In this document: positions 4,229-7,655 of the stretch, piece by piece
Position numbering within the stretch: position 1 is the stretch's first letter
Layout: the number at the start of each line of letters is the position of its first letter
Assembly (NCBI GenBank): GCA_934162535.1
Contig: CAKPJC010000031.1
Span: 1 to 7,655 of the forward strand
Length of the DNA: 7,655 nucleotides
Direction of reading: 5' to 3'
From: an uncultured Clostridia bacterium
GTDB taxonomy: Bacteria > Bacillota > Clostridia > TANB77 > CAG-508
Notes under the pieces: model-generated
Database searches by the model: none
What the model saw: only the letters and a program-made list of their open reading frames with translations
What the model was told of the DNA's origin: nothing
Made by a program: the position numbers and the translations under genes

Positions 4229-7177
4229 ATGACAAAAAGAAAATCAATTTGGACATTCGTTTTGGCTTTCTGCTGTATCCTTTCTGCAATGTTTGTTTTG
4301 ACTGCTTGTGGTGGGAATAAAGATAAAAAGATTGACAAAATTGAAACAGAAAGCGGAATTGTCGCAAGTGGTGAGTTTAATAAGGGCGATACTCTTATTT
4401 GTAATCCAATTAACTCACAAAGCGATGAAGGAAAAGGCGTAATTGAGAAAATTAAATCTTATGATTACGACAAAAATAGTGATGTATATATCTATGATAT
4501 ACACATAGAAAACGAAGGTGTCAAAGTTCAGCCAAATGGCAAAGTTGTAATCACAATGCCAGCACCGAGTGAAAGCACTTTGGGATTTGTTACATTCCAT
4601 ATCAAATCAAACAATGTTGTTGAAACTTTAGAAACTAATTATGTCGACGGAAAAATTTCCTTTGAAACTGAAAGTTTTTCATTCTTTCTTGTAGCTGAAA
4701 AGGGACAAAAACATAATTTTAAGGCTCAAGTAGATGGAGTTGGTGGTAAAATATTTTATGCATCAGAAGATAAAGGTGACCTTTTTGGATGTGACCTTTT
4801 AGAAGATGAAACTATCACTCTAAAAGCTTCTACAAACACAGGATATGAGTTTGCAGGCTGGTTTAATAATGACGGCACACTTATTTCAACAGATGAAGAA
4901 TATACTTTTACGATGGGAACATCAGATAAAAATGTTGTTGCGAAATTTAACAAAAGGATAACATCATTATTCATTGATCAAAGTAATATAAATTACACTA
5001 TAGGTGATGAGCAACCAAATATTGACAATATTATTGTTAAAGGTGTAAAACCAAATGGAACAAAGATCAATCTTACAAAAGATGTTGATTATACCATTGA
5101 AAAAGGGAATTTAGATTTTTCTATTGAGAATACTTATGTTGTAACATTTACATTAATAGAAGATTCAACAATTAAGGCGACCATTTCAATTACAGTTGTT
5201 GCACCTAAATATGTGTTTACGGCGACCGCTGAAACTGGTGGCAAGATTTTATACAATAATCTTGAACAAACTAATCCTTTTACTACACAATTAAAAGAAA
5301 CTCAAACTATCACTTTAAAAGTTTCTACAAATGCAGGATACGAGTTTGCAGGCTGGTTTAATAATGATGGCACACTTATTTCAACAGATGAAGAATATAC
5401 TTTTACGATGGGAACATCAGATAAAAATGTTATTGCTAAATTTGAAGAATTGCCAGCACAATTAGTGTCTTTGCAAGTCGATGTTAAAGATTCTGGATTG
5501 AATGCAAGCGGAAAAACTATTAAATATAAAGGTGCACCAGAAAGTGACTTTAATTTTGATAATGTTGTTGTTAAAGGAGTGTTGTCTGACAATTCAAGCA
5601 TAGCATTGACAAAAGATACTGACTACACTGTTGACCTTGGTGGATTAGACTTAAATACTCTTGGAACATATACAATCACTTTCACAAGCGTTGCAAACAC
5701 AAATATTAAACAAACTTTTGAAATCGAAGTGAAAGAATATGTGATTGAATATACAAATCTTGAAAATGGTTATGGCGAATGTTTAAATAAAGAATATGAC
5801 GGTGGTGCGTTGTTTGTTGCAAGCAATGCAATCATAATCAATGGCAAATCGTTAAGAGAAATAAATGATGTTGTTGCCTTGGGTAGTTCAGCAAACCAAG
5901 AATTACTTGCAGTTTGCCAACCACTAAAAGATAAAATTTCGTATAAATGGGTGCAAAAAGGAACAAACACCGAAGTTCAACCTGCAAATGATGTCACAAT
6001 GCCGGGCAACTCTTATCAATATAACACAAGAGCTGTTGGTGATGAACTTGTGGGGCCAGCAACAGTTGGAGAATATGAATTTATATTTAGTTTTGAAATT
6101 GATGGCACTCCAGTCGAACAATTTAGGCGTGAAGGTAAAATCACCGAAAGAAAATTCAAAAAAATTATGAGTGCAGACGAGTTCACAACTGACACAGGTG
6201 GCGTTGGTCTTTTTGCAAGTTTGCGTTACTACACAATCGTTGGCATAGTTGATGGTCAACCTTATGTTATGCAAATGCCAAAAGACATTTTGGAAACAAC
6301 AGGTTTAGAAAATGTCGAGGCAGAAGCAAGACTTGCAACAAGCGATGGATACGAAGGAATTTTGCTTGGAAATAGTTATGACACTGTATTTACAAAATAT
6401 TACTATAATGACCGCGTGAAGAGATATTATCCAGCAACCGGAGACGACAAAACACAACTTTGGGAATTCGGCACAGGACATTATGGCACAAGACTTGAAA
6501 GATATTCTGCAAGCTATGCTTATGACCTTTTTGGAACAGGAACAATGAGATTGAGCGGAAATAAAATTACGCGTTCGCTTGATGTAAATATTAGTGGAAA
6601 CGAAGGTAAAGACACCGGACTTATGTTTAAATTTGCCGAAGATGGTTCTGTTACAATTTATTCCCCATATTTAGACAATGAAAACTGTGCATTAAGACTT
6701 GTTAAAAATACAGACGGAACATTTGCTTTCACAGGAAAAGACAAAACAACAGACACAAGAGCAAGTTATAAAATCTATATTTACTCATACTATGTTCCAG
6801 TAACCGAACAATACACTTACGAAGGCAAAGGCATTACAAAAACCTACGATGGCTCACCTATAACATTCAATGTAAATGAAGATTTTACAATTTTTAACGA
6901 AGAGATTTCAAGTATTGGCGAATTGGTTAAGAACAATATGACTGGAAGAAATGGCGGAAAGTATAGATTTGCTTATGCAGATGCAATGGGTAAAGGTTCG
7001 GAAGAAGATACAATCGCATTATCAGTAGCACCAGATGGAACAATTACAGGTCCAACCGAAGTTGGCGATTATCTTCTTATGTTCCAAAAATTAGTTGAAG
7101 AAAAAGATGGAACGACACATTGGCAAACAATGGGATATGACTATTGCATTTGCACAATAAACATTTATCCAGCTTAA
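4229..7177 (+). CDS. Large multidomain surface lipoprotein with InlB-like and Ig-like repeats
   Basis: The ATG at 4229 lies 6 bases after AAAGGAG, giving 982 residues. An upstream ATG at 4187 falls inside the leader hairpin and has no ribosome binding site. The signal peptide MTKRKSIW... ends in lipobox LTAC, with Cys27 as the lipid-carrying residue, so the protein sits on the outer face of the membrane. Order: a beta domain at 42-157 (VQPNGKVVITMPAP ... FSFFLVAE); InlB-like repeat at 162-240; Ig-like (Big_3-like) module at 243-324; second InlB-like repeat at 328-405; second Ig-like module at 413-502; a YDG...GPATVGEYEF module at 505-640; an unrecognised beta-rich region at 641-860; and a closing YDG...GPTEVGDYLL module at 861-982. 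Each repeat contains GYEFAGWFNNDGTL. Such modules serve as stalks and adhesion surfaces. No enzyme motif was seen, so the central 641-860 region is the likeliest functional head. The ligand is unknown. Confidence 0.9.
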   Translation: MTKRKSIWTFVLAFCCILSAMFVLTACGGNKDKKIDKIETESGIVASGEFNKGDTLICNPINSQSDEGKGVIEKIKSYDYDKNSDVYIYDIHIENEGVKVQPNGKVVITMPAPSESTLGFVTFHIKSNNVVETLETNYVDGKISFETESFSFFLVAEKGQKHNFKAQVDGVGGKIFYASEDKGDLFGCDLLEDETITLKASTNTGYEFAGWFNNDGTLISTDEEYTFTMGTSDKNVVAKFNKRITSLFIDQSNINYTIGDEQPNIDNIIVKGVKPNGTKINLTKDVDYTIEKGNLDFSIENTYVVTFTLIEDSTIKATISITVVAPKYVFTATAETGGKILYNNLEQTNPFTTQLKETQTITLKVSTNAGYEFAGWFNNDGTLISTDEEYTFTMGTSDKNVIAKFEELPAQLVSLQVDVKDSGLNASGKTIKYKGAPESDFNFDNVVVKGVLSDNSSIALTKDTDYTVDLGGLDLNTLGTYTITFTSVANTNIKQTFEIEVKEYVIEYTNLENGYGECLNKEYDGGALFVASNAIIINGKSLREINDVVALGSSANQELLAVCQPLKDKISYKWVQKGTNTEVQPANDVTMPGNSYQYNTRAVGDELVGPATVGEYEFIFSFEIDGTPVEQFRREGKITERKFKKIMSADEFTTDTGGVGLFASLRYYTIVGIVDGQPYVMQMPKDILETTGLENVEAEARLATSDGYEGILLGNSYDTVFTKYYYNDRVKRYYPATGDDKTQLWEFGTGHYGTRLERYSASYAYDLFGTGTMRLSGNKITRSLDVNISGNEGKDTGLMFKFAEDGSVTIYSPYLDNENCALRLVKNTDGTFAFTGKDKTTDTRASYKIYIYSYYVPVTEQYTYEGKGITKTYDGSPITFNVNEDFTIFNEEISSIGELVKNNMTGRNGGKYRFAYADAMGKGSEEDTIALSVAPDGTITGPTEVGDYLLMFQKLVEEKDGTTHWQTMGYDYCICTINIYPA
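4811..4948 (+). repeat. Intragenic direct repeat, copy 1
   Basis: 138 bp matching 5306-5443 with 8 mismatches and no gaps (about 94%), encoding the end of the InlB-like repeat (TITLKASTNTGYEFAGW ... KNVVAKF). The copies lie 495 bp apart, a multiple of three, so recombination between them would delete or add one whole InlB/Ig unit of 165 residues in frame. Confidence 0.9.
5306..5443 (+). repeat. Intragenic direct repeat, copy 2
   Basis: Second copy of the 138-bp unit, encoding TITLKVSTNAGYEFAGW ... KNVIAKF. Most mismatches are silent. The stretch from GGCACAC to AATGTT in the middle is identical in both copies, while the flanking Ig-like modules have diverged strongly. This suggests recent gene conversion limited to this segment. 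Confidence 0.9.
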
Positions 7178-7186
7178 ATAAAACAT

Positions 7187-7217
7187 AAAAACACTTGTTT
7201 TGTAGCAGGTGTTTTTT
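7187..7217 (+). terminator. Rho-independent terminator of the lipoprotein gene
   Basis: AAAAACACTTG (7187-7197) pairs with CAGGTGTTTTT (7206-7216), an 11-bp stem with one U-G pair and an 8-base loop. The stem's own T run continues with TGCTTTTC. It starts 9 bases after the TAA and separates this gene from the next cassette. Confidence 0.85.
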
Positions 7218-7416
7218 GCTTTTCATATATAGATTATTAGATAAATAAAATTTGTATGTATTTTAGTGCTAATACACATATTATCATAAAAAACATTAAA
7301 AAACTATTAAATTGCAAAAATCTTGCATTTTTGTTGCAAAAATTCGCAACGAAGATAATAAAACCTATAAAATTTTGTAATTTTTTTTATCTAAGTTGTG
7401 ATAATTTGAAAATTTA

Positions 7417-7446
7417 TATACAGATTTTAAAATAATATGTTATAAT
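7417..7446 (+). promoter_or_regulatory. Promoter of the second secreted-protein gene
   Basis: -35 TATACA (7417-7422), an 18-bp spacer and extended -10 TGTTATAAT (7438-7446), the same elements and spacing as copy 1. Confidence 0.7.
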
Positions 7447-7455
7447 ACAAATATA

Positions 7456-7512
7456 AGTTGCAAAGATGCTCTTATTTTCTACTCCACTTTTGCAATTGAA
7501 AATATAAAGGAG
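7456..7512 (+). promoter_or_regulatory. Leader hairpin and ribosome binding site, copy 2
   Basis: AGTTGCAAA (7456-7464) pairs with TTTGCAATT (7489-7497), 9 bp including one G-U pair. Loop-side CTCC (7482-7485) is complementary to GGAG of the ribosome binding site (7509-7512). Relative to copy 1 the 3' arm changed from GCAACT to GCAATT and lost the 2-base bulge while still pairing, which argues for selection on the structure. Confidence 0.5.
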
Positions 7513-7518
7513 AATTTT

Positions 7519-7655
7519 ATGACAAAAAGAAAATCATTAATTTTAACACTATGCATGGCGCTTGTGATGTGTTTGTGTTTGGGCTTTAGCTTTAGCAGTG
7601 GCACTATGACGGCGTATGCTAGTAGCGGAACAGCACCGACAATTATCCGCACGGG
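7519..7655 (+). CDS. Secreted protein, signal peptide only (cut by window edge)
   Basis: The ATG at 7519 lies 6 bases after AAAGGAG and 45 complete codons are visible. MTKRK forms the basic head and residues 6-26 (SLILTLCMALVMCLCLGFSFS) the hydrophobic core. TAYA-SS gives a likely signal peptidase I site after Ala34. Unlike its neighbour it has no lipobox at the cleavage point. The mature part starts SSGTAPTIIRTG and is too short to identify. Because it shares promoter, leader and first codons with the lipoprotein, it is probably another surface or secreted repeat protein expressed under the same control. Confidence 0.85.
   Translation, partial: MTKRKSLILTLCMALVMCLCLGFSFSSGTMTAYASSGTAPTIIRT

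Larger units (their letters stand above)
4019..4246 (+). repeat. Expression/secretion cassette, copy 1 (direct repeat with 7309-7536)
   Basis: A block of about 228 bp, roughly 90% identical to 7309-7536, covering the upstream region, promoter, leader, ribosome binding site and the first six codons (MTKRKS). Its first 45 bases are identical in both copies and contain TTGCAAAAAT twice plus inverted ATTTTTG/CAAAAAT arms (4035-4053). Similarity stops upstream of 4019 and just after codon 6, so the two proteins themselves are unrelated beyond the signal peptide start. Confidence 0.9.
7309..7536 (+). repeat. Expression/secretion cassette, copy 2
   Basis: Direct repeat of 4019-4246. Differences from copy 1 include a T8 instead of T7 run (7381-7388), changes in the promoter spacer, and leader changes that still preserve the stem. 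The bases between the terminator and 7309 (7218-7308) are AT-rich with nothing recognisable. Confidence 0.9.

Noticed and set aside
5302..5601. Minus-strand frames across the lipoprotein that share a similar peptide (also 4756-4974)
   Set aside because: They are antisense shadows of the 138-bp repeat and lack ribosome sites.

Overview
The window is AT-rich bacterial DNA with AAAGGAG-type ribosome binding sites, TTGACA/TATAAT promoters, rho-independent terminators, a Gram-positive-style lipobox and BspA/InlB-type surface repeats. This points to a low-GC, probably uncultured and host-associated member of the Bacillota (Firmicutes). No gene here fixes the lineage further.

Left part (1-3808), everything read on the minus strand. 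From right to left: a BspA-like, leucine-rich-repeat surface protein (3662 to 1700), broken into two frames at a run of 12 G; a 412-residue protein with two HEPN-type RxxxxH motifs (1480 to 242), whose promoter ends 6 bases before its ATG; and, at the edge, the first 14 codons of an ArsR/SmtB-type metal sensor (42 to 1). The sensor lies behind two tandem promoters, each overlapped by a TTGAA...TTCAA operator. Good promoters and terminators can be placed for most of these genes, so each looks like its own transcription unit.

Middle (3663-4228), no protein gene. It holds a terminator and, just upstream of it on the minus strand, the 3' half of a tRNA-Arg(ACG). That half starts exactly at the first base of the anticodon loop and runs through an encoded CCA. 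Three tandem 10-bp repeats lie on its cut side. This is what the distal attachment site of a tRNA-targeting tyrosine-integrase element looks like. By its polarity the inserted DNA would lie to the right. The coding strand also switches in this interval, and the plus-strand cassette described next begins about 100 bp further on.

Right part (3853-7655), read on the plus strand. A 982-residue lipoprotein (4229-7177) made of InlB-like and Ig-like modules is followed by a terminator and then by the start of a second secreted protein (7519 to the edge). Both genes begin MTKRKS, and both are preceded by the same roughly 228-bp block: TTGCAA-rich inverted repeats, an extended -10 promoter, a leader hairpin and a ribosome binding site. 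The block works as a reusable expression and secretion cassette placed in front of different surface proteins.

The most notable signals are the probable phase-variable G tract, the tRNA-Arg scar, the duplicated cassette with its possible Shine-Dalgarno-masking leader, the probably leaderless HEPN gene and the doubled metal-sensor operator. No integrase, transposase, rRNA, intact tRNA or CRISPR array is visible.
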